A DNA stretch of 64,000 nucleotides, taken from Rhynchopus sp. YZ270_cl-10 (lineage: Eukaryota; Euglenozoa; Diplonemea; Diplonemida; Diplonemidae). The stretch's first letter is position 1; each line of letters begins with the position of its first letter. Below, one piece after another: positions 1 through 9,804 of the stretch. Location of the stretch: contig OZ037851.1 of the NCBI GenBank assembly GCA_964035575.1, positions 1,647,384-1,711,383 of the forward strand, read 5' to 3'. A program made the position numbers and the translations under genes. The notes beneath the pieces were generated by a model that saw nothing but the letters and a program-made list of their open reading frames with translations, had not been told where the DNA came from and ran no database searches.

Positions 1-26
1 AGGAGGCCACACAACAAAGACATAAA

Positions 27-740
27 ATGGCAGAGCTAAACGACATGACACCGAAGATCATCCAGACTGCACAGAAGGAGTGCAAGGAGCTCTTGGAAAA
101 GCACTACTACCCTGCATGGGACAGTGGTGTGGGCCAGGAAGCGCGCGTGTGTGTGAAGCGCAACCACGCAACAGGAGTTGAGGAGACGCACTCAAAGCTC
201 TTCTTTTTGTACCGGGCGGGGGCGAAAATAACATGGAACGGAACCGAGTTTGGCGATGTGTCGTTCATCGACAGTCTCGTTCAGCAGATGCTTGACGTCA
301 AAACGAAGCACACCCTCAAAACGCTTGACGTGCAGCCCATCATTGACGAATACCACTTCCTCTGCACAGCAACAGGGCAGTGCCGCTACAACGATGAAGT
401 GACAAGAGGGTTTTCGCAAGTTTTCATTGTGTGGAAGGACAAACAACAGGGCACAGCGAGTCCCATGTATGTATTTGTTTTTATTTTTATTCGAATTTCT
501 CCTGGGTTATGACACGTACAGTAGAAGAGAATGAACTTTTTGTATTTTTTCTGAGACAAACGAAACCGATGGGGGGCTTTACCCTGCTACGAATCTATAA
601 GAAGCAGGCATGTGGTTTCGAAGAGTTATTGTGTTATGTACATATTGAGTGTTCCACATCCAACACCACACCACACCACACCACACAGATTCTACATCAT
701 TCACGACAACTTCAGATGGATTAAATCCGACGAGCTCTGA
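27..740 (+). CDS. NXT1: NXT1/p15-like NTF2-fold mRNA export factor
   Basis: Two exons (27-466 and 689-740) give a protein of 163 residues; the intron 467-688 starts GTATGT and ends ACACAG, and joining is in frame. The protein is one NTF2-like domain. Residues 58-72 (LFFLYRAGAKITWNG) match the conserved strand with W-N-G, residues 101-108 (DVQPIIDE) match the D-x-Q-P segment of p15, and the second exon supplies the final strand FYIIHDNFRW that the family needs. Known role of the family: NXT1/p15 (Mtr2-like) pairs with Mex67/NXF1 and carries mRNA through the nuclear pore. NTF2 itself is the alternative, but D-x-Q-P favours p15. Only 26 bases precede the ATG in the window, so the trans-splice site is not judged. 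Confidence 0.75.
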
Positions 741-2937
741 TCCTCACATTTTTTTCCCCTCTTTTTTTATACCGTTTTCTTCATTTTTGCTACAACAAAA
801 AAGAACAAGGTGATCACAACAATTAAATAGAACAGCACAAAAAAAGAACGTGTCAGGCCAGAGTTTCTTCTACCGTATCTCTCTGCCACATTCCGTTGTT
901 CTGCGCCATTTTATTTTATTTTTCTGAGAAGTGTACCATCTAAGCCTTCTTTTACGAAACCTATGTCTTTTTGATATGGGTGTCATCACAAAGAAGAAAA
1001 ACCAAAAAAAAAAAAACTCTAAGGGTGGACATTGGTTCAGCAACTATTCCATCAAATTTTTTTTCCAACAAAAAATAATACTGGGTGGAGGGGCGGGGAG
1101 GGGCTGGTGGGAATCTATTGAGATGTGGTGTGCACGAGAGACACATTCATCTTCCAAGTTTTCCCAACCTTCCTGTATACACGCGTCAGCAACCAATACA
1201 GGTAGTGTATTGAAATGATTCTGGGGGGGGGGTAAGGGGTCTAATTTTAATTTCGTCGATTTTCAGGAAAATTTTGGCCAAAAATGGGCCCCACGTATAA
1301 GGAACCGGGCTCATATTTCTCAAAATTTAAGTGGTCAAACAATTGTCCAATTTTCCGAAATGACCCCACCGCTGCACGGGCTGAGCCCAAAAATGCAAAT
1401 AAGCCACTTTTTGGTTTCATTGAAATGATGCGGCTGACACTGAGGAATTATGGTTTACGGCGTCACATTGAGGGGCGAACCCTTTTTAATTTTTTGTTCT
1501 CTTGAAATGTGTAATTTCATGTTTTCGCGAAAAAAATACGAACTGATCCTACAAGGGTTGAAGGAAGGTGTGGAAAACAACAATAACAAGAACAACTAAT
1601 TGCTAAGAAAAAAAACGGGGTGTGCTGTGGAAAACTCCGCGCGATTTTCGAAACCACCATAGCATCCTGGCGATTTTCTGGAGGCGCTGATGTGACGATG
1701 CCTGGTGCGATCGACGACGTGTTGTCGTCTGTGCATTCTGTGTTCCTTCCGCACTGCTCCGATGACGACGACGACGCGTGGGAGCCTGTGGACGACTACG
1801 AGCTGGAACATGCCGAGCCCGCCCGAGCGAATGGTTATCGAGCCTGCCGAGACTACGTCCAATAACGCGATCGAGCAGATGGTGCTGGACGAAGAGGACA
1901 GCCCCACTGTTTGAAAGTTTCAGATGCAGGCATCCCAGTGGGTCCAGCAGCGTACGAAGAGCGTTTTAGCATACCCGCAGAAGAGCAGAATGCTGGCGTG
2001 TTGTAGATTATATCTTTTTCAGAGTGGAGTTCCACAGCACACCCCGTTTTTTTTCCGATAGCAATTACTTGTTTTTCTTTTTTTTTTTTTGGTAGTGTTC
2101 AGTTATGGTGGAACCTAATGGCGCTTTCTAACCTTCTTTGATTGTTTTGGCCTGTCTTTTCACTGCCACTTAGAGCGCTTAGAACAGAAAACAAAAAGGG
2201 GAAAAGTTTTTGTACACGTTTAAACGTTGAAAAATCGTGTAAGAGCTTTCCCTGCCATGCCAAGTTGTGTTGTTGTGACCACAAAGACATTAGGGAAAAG
2301 GAAGACAATTGAGGGCTGTGTGCTACATAGGCACGGGGCATCCTTGTTGTTTGTCTAAAAGATGTATGCACTGAAGATGCGTGCATTTTGGTGTGTTCCC
2401 TTCTTTTTTATTCTTTATTTTTTTTCTGGTGGGACGTGAGACTCTTAGACTCATTCTTCACCAAACTTTTCTCTTTTTTTGCATATCCTAAAGCCCTGCG
2501 AGGGGAACTATATAAAAAAAAGGCACAATGCAAAAGTAGGGGCGGGGTCTGGGCGGGGTTGGCAAAAAAAAAGAAATCATTGCAGAAGATTAAAAAAGAA
2601 TGCCCAAACAGTTTTGAGATACCAATACGATCTTCAACCCACCCACAACCTTCCACAAAATTTGGGTTCACAGACGAGGCCTTTTTTTGGCATCATTTCA
2701 ATACCTTTATTGGATGTCCACCCCGGTACAGCCGGTCCGTGCACCAAGGTACACGAGAGATTTGTATTTCAGTTCTACTTTATTTAGAGCAACGCGAGAC
2801 TAGAGAGAATCATTCCCTACACCGTACAGACCAGTTTCATTGCATCAAAGGTACGAAACAGTTCTGAGTCTTGCGATATTTTGCCACTTCTTTGTGTATT
2901 GATGCACGCATCTTTCACACATTTTTTCTCTTTTTGC
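741..2937. other. Intergenic stretch, mostly without recognisable genes
   Basis: About 2.2 kb between the export factor and the flagellar gene. It is rich in A and T runs, unlike the GC-rich coding sequence. At about 1230-1560 there is an AT-rich block with no coding character that may be an old repeat. At 1698-1914 two short overlapping frames look weakly protein-like and are listed separately. I see no RNA gene here. Confidence 0.5.
1698..1914 (+). pseudogene. Possible decayed coding fragment
   Basis: A frame from the ATG at 1698 reads MPGAIDDVLSS and continues with an acidic stretch (five Asp in a row) to a stop at 1863. A second frame, open to a stop at 1914, ends with a plausible acidic tail (NAIEQMVLDEEDSPTV). 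The GC-rich codons resemble the neighbouring genes, while the flanks are AT-rich. No GTATG donor lies between the two parts, so they look like one host coding fragment with a shift of frame rather than two exons. I do not recognise the protein. It could equally be chance. Confidence 0.2.
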
Positions 2938-2939
2938 AG
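2938..2939 (+). other. Inferred trans-splice acceptor of the flagellar rod gene
   Basis: A pyrimidine tract (ATTTTTTCTCTTTTTGCAG) ends in AG 51 bases before the ATG at 2991. The leader that follows is CA-rich, as before many genes in this window. Spliced-leader addition here is inferred from the layout and from what is known of Euglenozoa. Confidence 0.5.
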
Positions 2940-2990
2940 TCAACACCACAGAACACCACAGAACCCCCCACCCTACCCCCCCTCCCCGCG

Positions 2991-4745
2991 ATGTCTCTCA
3001 CGACGACATTGGGAGGCATGGAGTGGAGTGCTGCGTTTAGTAAGAGCAGTCTGTTGGACGCAGAGAAGTATGTGTGCACGCTGCAGGGTGCGTTGGGGTC
3101 AGGGCGTTTGCGGCATGAAGTGCGCATTGCGACGTCGCAGGCAGAGGCCATGCGAGAGCGCATACCGCTCGTTGTCGATGCAGAGCTTGAAAGCTCGCAG
3201 AGAAATATGAATACAGACTCGGAAGCAGAGTGGCTCGCACTCCTCGACCAGAGGACGCCTGCAGCGGACCTCTTTGCAGTAACAGACGTGCCGGAGCTTA
3301 AGGTGTGGGACATCGTCCGGCAGGTGCACGACACGCTTTCCCGGTCAGAGAGCCTCTACGGCGAACGTCTCCACTCCTATATGCACCCAAAGTGCACGGA
3401 GCTCATAGGGCGTGTCAGCAGACTCATACCACGCACAAAGATTCACTCCGTCGAGCTCTCGAATATCGTTTCGAACTCTCTCTCGCAGGCGGTGCGGTTC
3501 AGTATGTGTTTTTGTTATTTAGGATCCCCCCCTCCATTTCTTTGTAGTAGTTTGGTGGGAGAAAAATGTTCTTGTGAGATGAAATGAAACTGCCACAACA
3601 CAGCATCGACGCCGTCATTTGAAGAGAGAATGAAGGAAGTGTGCGTCACGTTAGGAGAACATACACTACAGGCAGCAGAGCTGCAGCAGTCCATGGAGAC
3701 TGCGCTGCAGGAGGGCAACACGGAGGAGGCGGAGGAGCACCTGAAGGCACGTCTTGAGGTGTTGCGGGAGATGTTGGAGCTGGTGAGCTGCAAGTATGAC
3801 GCGATCACAAGCCACAGGGAGCAGATGGTCAACAACGGGCGGGTCGAGATCGAGCAGGTGTGGGGTGCTGCCGTGCACGAGGCCGAGCGCCTCCTCGCAC
3901 TCTCGTCTATCAAGCGCAGTAACGTCGATGAAGACACCCACAACCTGAACATCGCAATGGCCGCCATCATCGACAAGGACGAGGCCATGTCCAAGACGCA
4001 CACCCAATGGGTCACCACATGCGACCAACGTCTCCACGAGCTGCGTGTCAAATCCGACGAGGCCTGGGACCGCGTGCACGAACAAGAAGCGCTGCTCAAG
4101 ACATGCGCAGAGGAACGCCTGCAGCTACTGAAGGACCGTCAGGCACGCATCGAGGAGGAGCAGCGCCGCTGCCTTGAGAAGCGCCATGTCGACAAGATGT
4201 TCACCGAACGCTCGAACCTCCTCAAGCTCAACAAGAGCTGCATGAACTATGGTGTGGAGTGCTACAAGCTGTGCAGCGAGATCACAGACGATGTGAAGGC
4301 AAAGCTGGACAAGCTGCTTGTCTTTGTGTCCTCTGAGCTCGAACGCGACAGCAAGCATGCTGATGCTGAGTACGACTCGATCTTTCGGAAGATGTACAAC
4401 AGCATCACGGACCTCATCTACCGCAAGAACGCGCTTGTTTCCAGCCTTACCTTTGAGATCGACAACGCATCTGAGGCAGACAAGGACTTCAACGTGGACC
4501 GTGCACTCTCACGCGTCAAGGCGCTGAAGGCAGAGCTCCATGACCTCGAGGTGCAGGCCAAGGCGTCGCTCCTTCTCTACGAACGTCTGGTCGGCCACAG
4601 ACTCAAGGAATCCCTTGGCGACGCATACATACCCCCACAGACCGACTCCGAGCAGGCAATCGTCGTCAAGCGCGTCAAACTCAAACACCTAGCCGAGGAG
4701 CAACGCAACGACAAGGCAAGCAAGAACGAATCTCAGAACGAGTAG
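2991..4745 (+). CDS. Paraflagellar rod domain protein (PFR family)
   Basis: Exons 2991-3501 and 3604-4745 (intron 3502-3603, GTATGT to ACACAG) give 550 residues, close to the roughly 600 of trypanosome PFR1/PFR2. The protein is almost wholly helical and charged. The stretch near residues 206-223 (EGNTEEAEEHLKARLEVL) and the following helix with CKYD closely resemble the core of the flagellar-rod domain, which in trypanosomes reads ALEEENMEEAEQ-ILEDRLEVL with DRKYE. A later segment (RSNLLKLNKSCMNYG) also fits. PFR proteins build the lattice beside the axoneme that shapes flagellar beating. The family is known from Euglenozoa, so this is the best taxonomic marker here. Whether it is a major rod protein or a minor component cannot be told from sequence alone. 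Confidence 0.8.
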
Positions 4746-4900
4746 TACCCCTTCCCCCTCCCCCTCCACAGACGGGTTTCCACCCCTCTACAGCCACCTA
4801 AGATAACCACAGCCCCTCCCACCATCAGCACCACCTTGCACCCTGTGCTCCCTCCCTTCCCTAGCCCCACATTGCCTTCACTTACCTCAACAACCCTCCC

Positions 4901-4902
4901 AG
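4901..4902 (+). other. Inferred trans-splice acceptor
   Basis: The 155 bases between the previous stop (4745) and this AG are very C/T-rich and end CTCCCAG, 33 bases before the ATG at 4935. Another AG at 4930-4931 is also possible; using it would remove the two-codon upstream frame (ATG GTA TAG, 4923-4931). Confidence 0.4.
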
Positions 4903-4934
4903 GCACACAACACAACGACGCAATGGTATAGAAG

Positions 4935-7481
4935 ATGGGCCTTCTGGGCGGGGGCAAGCCCTCCGACTTCGAGGAGCAGCTGGGCTATGGCGAGGTGCCG
5001 ACAACACCGAACTACAACCAGCTGTCCAATGTCATGTTCTGCCGCATCCTTGACAAGCTGAGCAGCAGGATGGTGCGGCACAGACGTGTCGTGATTCTCA
5101 GCAGCGAGACGCTTGTCCTGTGCGAAGGTGCCTTCGACGTGCGCCGCATCGTCAACGTCACCGACATCGACAAGGCGTACCTCCAAGAGAGCCCCACGGA
5201 CCCACGCCTGCAAGGCAGCGACGGCGGCCAGGCCCTCCTCCTCCACATCCCCTACGAACACGACATCTGCCTCTGCCTCCCACGCAACGGAAAGCGTGCA
5301 GGCTACGCCAAGCAGTCTGACCTCGTCGCCCTCGCCCAAGCCATCGCCGTCTGCAACAAAAGCAAGAACGGAACCTGCGACGTCATCACCCTCGGTTCCG
5401 GTGACGACCTGCTGCGCAAGGCAGACCTGAAGCGCCTTGCGGGGTACAAAGTGCCGTCAATCAACACCTTCAAAAAGCTGGACCAGTTGCTGGAAACACA
5501 CAAGCCGCTCTCCGAGGCGGTGCTCGCAGCGCCGTTGCCGCAGCCTGTGGAGGAGGCAGCGGTGGAGAAGAAGGACCCTCCTGCAGCACCACCGCCACCG
5601 TCGGCAGATGCAGACGAGACATCGGCTTCGGACGACGCAGGTGATGCAGAGCTGAAGGACTCAACGAAGATGTCGGACGAAGGCCGCAAGGTGCCGGCAC
5701 GTTGGGCACCGTCAGAGGTCGAGACAGAAGTGTCCACAACAGCGCCGTCGGGCTTCCCGCGTCTGGGCAGCGACTTCTCGCACGTTAAGGCGTCGATGCA
5801 CAGAAAGCACAACCCCTACCACTCCGTGCTCTTCCAAGACCACGTAGGCTTCCCTGCCCAGCCCGTCTCAGGAAAGTCGAATTTCAACAGCGATGCAAAG
5901 TCTGCCCTCTCCGAGCGCAAACGGCGCGACGGGCAGCTGCGCCAGGCTGACACGCTGCTGCACAGCGCGGTGCACAGGGGGCAGTGGCGTGGCGACCACA
6001 CGATGCTGAAGTGCTCTGTTCTGGGCGACCTGGAGGGCGTGCTCTGCGCACACGAAGGCGTGCTGCTGGAGAACCACTGGAGCTGCTGTGGGGCGACGCA
6101 GTACAATATTCCGTACTGCACACTGCCTGGGGTGGGCGAGACGCGGGGTGCTGTGTGGGATGTGGGGGCTGCGGCGCAGACGTGCCAGGTATGCACGCAG
6201 GTCATCCTGAAGCGAGGCGAGGCGCGGAGTTGTGCACGCTGTGCCTGCACGGCGTGTCCGGCGTGCTGTGGACAGCAGTTCTCGTTGCGCCTGCCGCCTG
6301 CACAGGACGACAGGCCTAAGTCGTGGCAGGGGCTGCAGGCGGGGAGGGTTGCACCGTGTTGCAGTGTGTGCTTCACAGAGGTGCGTGGAGAAGGGGCCAT
6401 GGGCAGACGACAACGCGAAGGTGTTTATTGCCAGGTCTGTGCCGCGCCTGTCCCCGACAGCGAGCAGAACACCCCATACGGGCAGTGCGCGCACTGTGGC
6501 TGCGTCACCTGCAAGGCCTGTAGCGACTACTCCCTGCGTGTACCCTCCGATAACAAAAAGGAGGGCAACACCGAAACCTACATGCGTCTTGGTGTTCTCG
6601 TCTACAAGACTGGCGGTGCGAAGCAAGTCTGCAAGGCATGCTTTCTAGAGGCCAGGGAAAACAGAGGGGCGGCACCTGTGAAGGCAGAGGGGAGCGGGCG
6701 GAAGCAGAAGCGGCAGCAGCAGCAGGGGCCAGCCGCACGTACACAGCGCCGCCCTGCGAAGAGCACCTTCGCAGGGCTGTCACCACGTGCAGCGCACTCA
6801 GGGCGGAGGCGGGCGGCACCCACTACTACCACAGTATCCTCCTCCTCCTCTTCGTCGTCGTCGTCATCGTCATCGACTTCATCTTCCTTCTCCAGTTCCA
6901 GTAGCAGCAGTACCAGCAGCTCAGCCCTATCCTCGACAGTGCGTGCCTCCTATGCCCAGCGGAGGGCAAAACCAAAGCAGACCAGTATACCTCCCAACCT
7001 GCACCCAAACCTGCTGCACCGCAGTGTGTCCAGTGAGGTGCCTGTGGAGGAGGCGATGCTGCTGCGGCTGAACCCTCTGTACGCACGCTTCGTGAGCATA
7101 CAAGGTGCGGCAGTGGCAGCGGCGTTGGCGTTGTTGGGTGTCAGTGGTGTGGCGGCTGGGTGTGCACGGGAAGCAAAGGCGGCTAGGCGTGAGGAGCGGC
7201 GGAAGAAGAAGGCACAGAAGGCAGGTCAGCAAGCGCAGGTGGCGTACCCACAGCAGGTGCCTCAGCAAGGTGTGCCGCGTGCACAGCACCCGACAGCAAC
7301 GCTGTTCAACGCCTCACAAGAGCAACAATGGCGGCAGGCAGGCGCCACCGTCCCGCACAACAAATGGGCAGCACCCCTCATGACGCACGCACAGATGCAC
7401 CCCCCACGTGTCGTAGAAGATACGTTCTGGACAGGGTTCATCGAAGCATGGGACAACGTCTCGCTCGGCACAGAGTTGTGA
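4935..7481 (+). CDS. PH-like protein with two FYVE-like zinc fingers and a C-terminal membrane segment
   Basis: A single exon of 848 residues. Residues about 25-150 look like a PH-type fold (strands with VVILSSETLVLCEG and a closing helix). A Pro/Ala/Glu-rich linker follows. Two zinc fingers with the FYVE-type spacing come next: residues 417-478 (CQVC, CARC, CPAC, CSVC) and 499-570 (CQVC, CAHC, CKAC, CKAC). Neither has the WxxD or the basic RRHHCR patch that binds PI3P in classical FYVE domains, so lipid binding is uncertain. Residues about 635-680 are nearly all Ser, and a hydrophobic Ala/Leu/Val helix at about 720-740 is followed by a basic Lys/Arg cluster. Inference: an endomembrane-associated adaptor. 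The start was chosen because the ATG lies just after the C/T-rich acceptor region. Confidence 0.65.
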   Translation: MGLLGGGKPSDFEEQLGYGEVPTTPNYNQLSNVMFCRILDKLSSRMVRHRRVVILSSETLVLCEGAFDVRRIVNVTDIDKAYLQESPTDPRLQGSDGGQALLLHIPYEHDICLCLPRNGKRAGYAKQSDLVALAQAIAVCNKSKNGTCDVITLGSGDDLLRKADLKRLAGYKVPSINTFKKLDQLLETHKPLSEAVLAAPLPQPVEEAAVEKKDPPAAPPPPSADADETSASDDAGDAELKDSTKMSDEGRKVPARWAPSEVETEVSTTAPSGFPRLGSDFSHVKASMHRKHNPYHSVLFQDHVGFPAQPVSGKSNFNSDAKSALSERKRRDGQLRQADTLLHSAVHRGQWRGDHTMLKCSVLGDLEGVLCAHEGVLLENHWSCCGATQYNIPYCTLPGVGETRGAVWDVGAAAQTCQVCTQVILKRGEARSCARCACTACPACCGQQFSLRLPPAQDDRPKSWQGLQAGRVAPCCSVCFTEVRGEGAMGRRQREGVYCQVCAAPVPDSEQNTPYGQCAHCGCVTCKACSDYSLRVPSDNKKEGNTETYMRLGVLVYKTGGAKQVCKACFLEARENRGAAPVKAEGSGRKQKRQQQQGPAARTQRRPAKSTFAGLSPRAAHSGRRRAAPTTTTVSSSSSSSSSSSSSTSSSFSSSSSSSTSSSALSSTVRASYAQRRAKPKQTSIPPNLHPNLLHRSVSSEVPVEEAMLLRLNPLYARFVSIQGAAVAAALALLGVSGVAAGCAREAKAARREERRKKKAQKAGQQAQVAYPQQVPQQGVPRAQHPTATLFNASQEQQWRQAGATVPHNKWAAPLMTHAQMHPPRVVEDTFWTGFIEAWDNVSLGTEL

Positions 7482-7492
7482 ACGTAGTCGGG

Positions 7493-7500
7493 GGAGGGGG
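7493..7500. repeat. Left 8-bp target-site duplication (GGAGGGGG)
   Basis: The eight bases before the element at 7501 are repeated exactly after its right end at 8788-8795. Eight bp is the usual hAT duplication length. The site lies only 12 bases after the stop of the upstream gene. Confidence 0.75.
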
Positions 7501-8787
7501 CAGTGTTGGCAGAGTACGTGTCCAATTTCAAAAAGTACGTAAAAAGTACAATAGTACAATAGTACAAAAAGTACGTAAAAAGTACAAAAAATACACAAAA
7601 AGTACATCTGGGTTTGTGGCCGGGTTTGTGCAGCTGGTGTACCAGTGTGGGGGCAAAAAAAAAAGGTTTGGGGGCAGTGTTGGCAGTACGGAAAATGCTC
7701 AGTGCACAGAGCTATAAACGGCTTCTCAAGAATGTGCGCGTGGTGGGCTCTGGGCGACCTTATGGTACTATGGTACTATGGTACTATGGTACTATGGTAC
7801 TATGGTACTATGGTACTATGGTACTATGGTACTATGGTACTATGGTACTATGGTACTATGGTACTATGGTACTATGGTACTATGGTACTATGGTACTATG
7901 GTACTATGGTACTATGGTACTATGGTACTATGGTACTATGGTACTATGGTACTATGGTACTATGGTACTATGGTACTATGGTACTATGGTACTATGGTAC
8001 TATGGTACTATGGTACTATGGTACTATGGTACTATGGTACTATGGTACTATGGTACTATGGTACTATGGTACTATGGTACTATGGTACTATGGTACTATG
8101 GTACTATGGTACTATGGTACTATGGTACTATGGTACTATGGTACTATGGTACTATGGTACTATGGTACTATGGTACTATGGTACTATGGTACTATGGTAC
8201 TATGGTACTATGGTACTATGGTACTATGGTACTATGGTACTATGGTACTATGGTACTATGGTACTATGGTACTATGGTACTATGGTACTATGGTACTATG
8301 GTACTATGGTACTATGGTACTATGGTACTATGGTACTATGGTACTATGGTACTATGGTACTATGGCCGAGTTGTCGCAACTCCGTGTGCTCAGACCACTA
8401 GTAGGCACCACCTATGATGCCTACATAGCCCAGAAGACGGCCACTTCCAGACTTCGGGCGGTTTTGAGCACTACCCCTTCCTTAGTGGGTGATTTTCCCG
8501 GGCAAAAACAAAACCCACTCTTAAGCAAATTACAAAATGACACCCCCCACTGTCGGGGACATGTCAAGGACATGTCAATATGGGCCCTCTCCGGAACACC
8601 ATTGAATAACAAAAAACCTTTTTTGAGTGTGATTGGGGTGAAGAGAGGGGAAATACGGATTTTGCTTCGAATTCCCAGGGTAAAATATAGGGTCATAAAG
8701 TACGGATTTGGGCGCCAAAAAGTACGTCAAAAAGTACAAAAGTACAAAGTACAAAAAGTACAACGTACACGTACTCTGCCAACACTG
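7501..8787. mobile_element. Non-autonomous hAT-like DNA transposon carrying a satellite
   Basis: The left end reads CAGTGTTGGCAGAGTACGTG and its reverse complement ends at 8787; the perfect inverted match is 21 bp. Both sides carry the 8-bp direct repeat GGAGGGGG. CAGTG-type ends plus an 8-bp duplication are typical of the hAT superfamily. The element is 1287 bp and has no transposase frame; about half of it is the (TATGGTAC)n array. Subterminal AAAAAGTACGT motifs recur near both ends in the same orientation. A partial second copy of the terminal sequence (CAGTGTTGGCAGTACG) lies at 7675-7690. Intact ends suggest a young insertion moved by a transposase encoded elsewhere. Confidence 0.8.
7761..8365. 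repeat. (TATGGTAC)n tandem array, 75 copies
   Basis: Seventy-five full units span 7761-8360, followed by a partial TATGG. I saw no variant unit. The unit has no stop in any forward frame, so it creates long open frames rich in Tyr, Trp and Leu that are not genes. The array is wholly inside the hAT-like element. Confidence 0.97.
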
Positions 8788-8795
8788 GGAGGGGG
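8788..8795. repeat. Right 8-bp target-site duplication (GGAGGGGG)
   Basis: Exact copy of 7493-7500, directly after the right inverted repeat. The site is G-rich, so the precise edge carries slight ambiguity. Confidence 0.75.
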
Positions 8796-8949
8796 AGGGG
8801 GGTTTTGAAAATAGAGTAGGAGAGAGTAGATGTACGATATTGTTAAAATATGCGATTTTCTGTGATAGTTTCTTTCTCATTTTTCCCCACCTCTCCACGG
8901 CCACAACACCAGAACACTACAGTCAAATCATTATCAACAACACAACACA

Positions 8950-9804
8950 ATGCAGTCCACGAAGGTGCTTGCCGCCGCACTGCTGTGCGCAACTGTGCAG
9001 GGAACAAGCCTGATCCCCACACCCCCTGCCTTCGACCCTAAGGGCTACTACCACGTGCGTCAGGACTACCGCAAGTGTGTGTCGCCGCTGTGCGGTGGGT
9101 ACTGGCTGCGCAAGGTGAACCGCCGTCGCATGCGCTGTGCGGACGGGAAGAAGGCAGAGGAGTGCTACGTCGCCGACATCGTTGCCGACAGCGACTTCAC
9201 CTTCAAGGGCCCGATCCAGCTGCTCAAGGGCAAGCACTGCACAAAGGAGTGGGACAACTTCGGAGAGCTCGGAACCTTCACGCTCGAGGTGGCCCACAGC
9301 CAGGCAAGCGAGACAGAGGGGACCGGCGCGTTTGTGGCTGTGAAGGACAACGGCATCCGCTGCATCACCCACCCCTGCCCGAGCATGACCGAGATCTTCC
9401 TCAACCGCAAGCGCTCCAGGAACATCGCAGACCTGCAGTTCAGCGAGGAGCTGGACGCCGAGATGGTGTCGTGGGCACGCAACAAGATGCTGTCGGGAGA
9501 GGAGGTTGTTGTCTCGGGCAGACACAACCGTGTCACGGGACCTGCAGGCAAGGCGCTGGGCCTCAAGGTGAACCAGATCTACAAGGAGATCACTTGCCCC
9601 GCTGGATACTCCTGGCACAAGGAGGCCTGCCGCACCGCCTGGGGCTGTGCCCACCCTGAGATCGAGCACACTGCCGCTGGCGGAGCCCCGATGGTCGGAC
9701 CCGACGGATCGATCACAGGAACCCACATCACGACCTGCGTCAAGAGCTGCGACCCCCCGTCCTTCCCGAACGGACCCGGAAAGTGCTACATCGCACTTCC
9801 CTGA
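8950..9804 (+). CDS. Secreted Cys-rich protein, bacterial-type domain of unknown function
   Basis: One exon, 284 residues. Residues 1-18 are a clear signal peptide (STKVLAAALLCATVQG), so the product is probably secreted or lumenal. The mature part starts with a motif CVSPLCGGYWLRKVN, then CADGKKAEECYVADI. From memory this resembles a secreted domain of unknown function found mainly in bacteria (DUF6748); I could not check it. More cysteines occur in pairs near the C-terminus (CPAGYSWHKEAC, CVKSCDPP), which suggests disulfides. No transmembrane segment or GPI-type tail is seen. Codon use is GC-rich like the neighbours, so if it came by transfer it is well adapted. It lies about 150 bases downstream of the hAT-like element. 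Confidence 0.7.
   Translation: MQSTKVLAAALLCATVQGTSLIPTPPAFDPKGYYHVRQDYRKCVSPLCGGYWLRKVNRRRMRCADGKKAEECYVADIVADSDFTFKGPIQLLKGKHCTKEWDNFGELGTFTLEVAHSQASETEGTGAFVAVKDNGIRCITHPCPSMTEIFLNRKRSRNIADLQFSEELDAEMVSWARNKMLSGEEVVVSGRHNRVTGPAGKALGLKVNQIYKEITCPAGYSWHKEACRTAWGCAHPEIEHTAAGGAPMVGPDGSITGTHITTCVKSCDPPSFPNGPGKCYIALP

Noticed and set aside
1284-1505. Frame of 73 codons in the first gap
   Set aside because: Composition is AT-rich and not coding-like; it may be repeat DNA.
7614-8808. Forward open frames of 207-387 codons rich in Tyr, Trp and Gly
   Set aside because: They are translations of the (TATGGTAC)n array and lie inside the hAT-like element.
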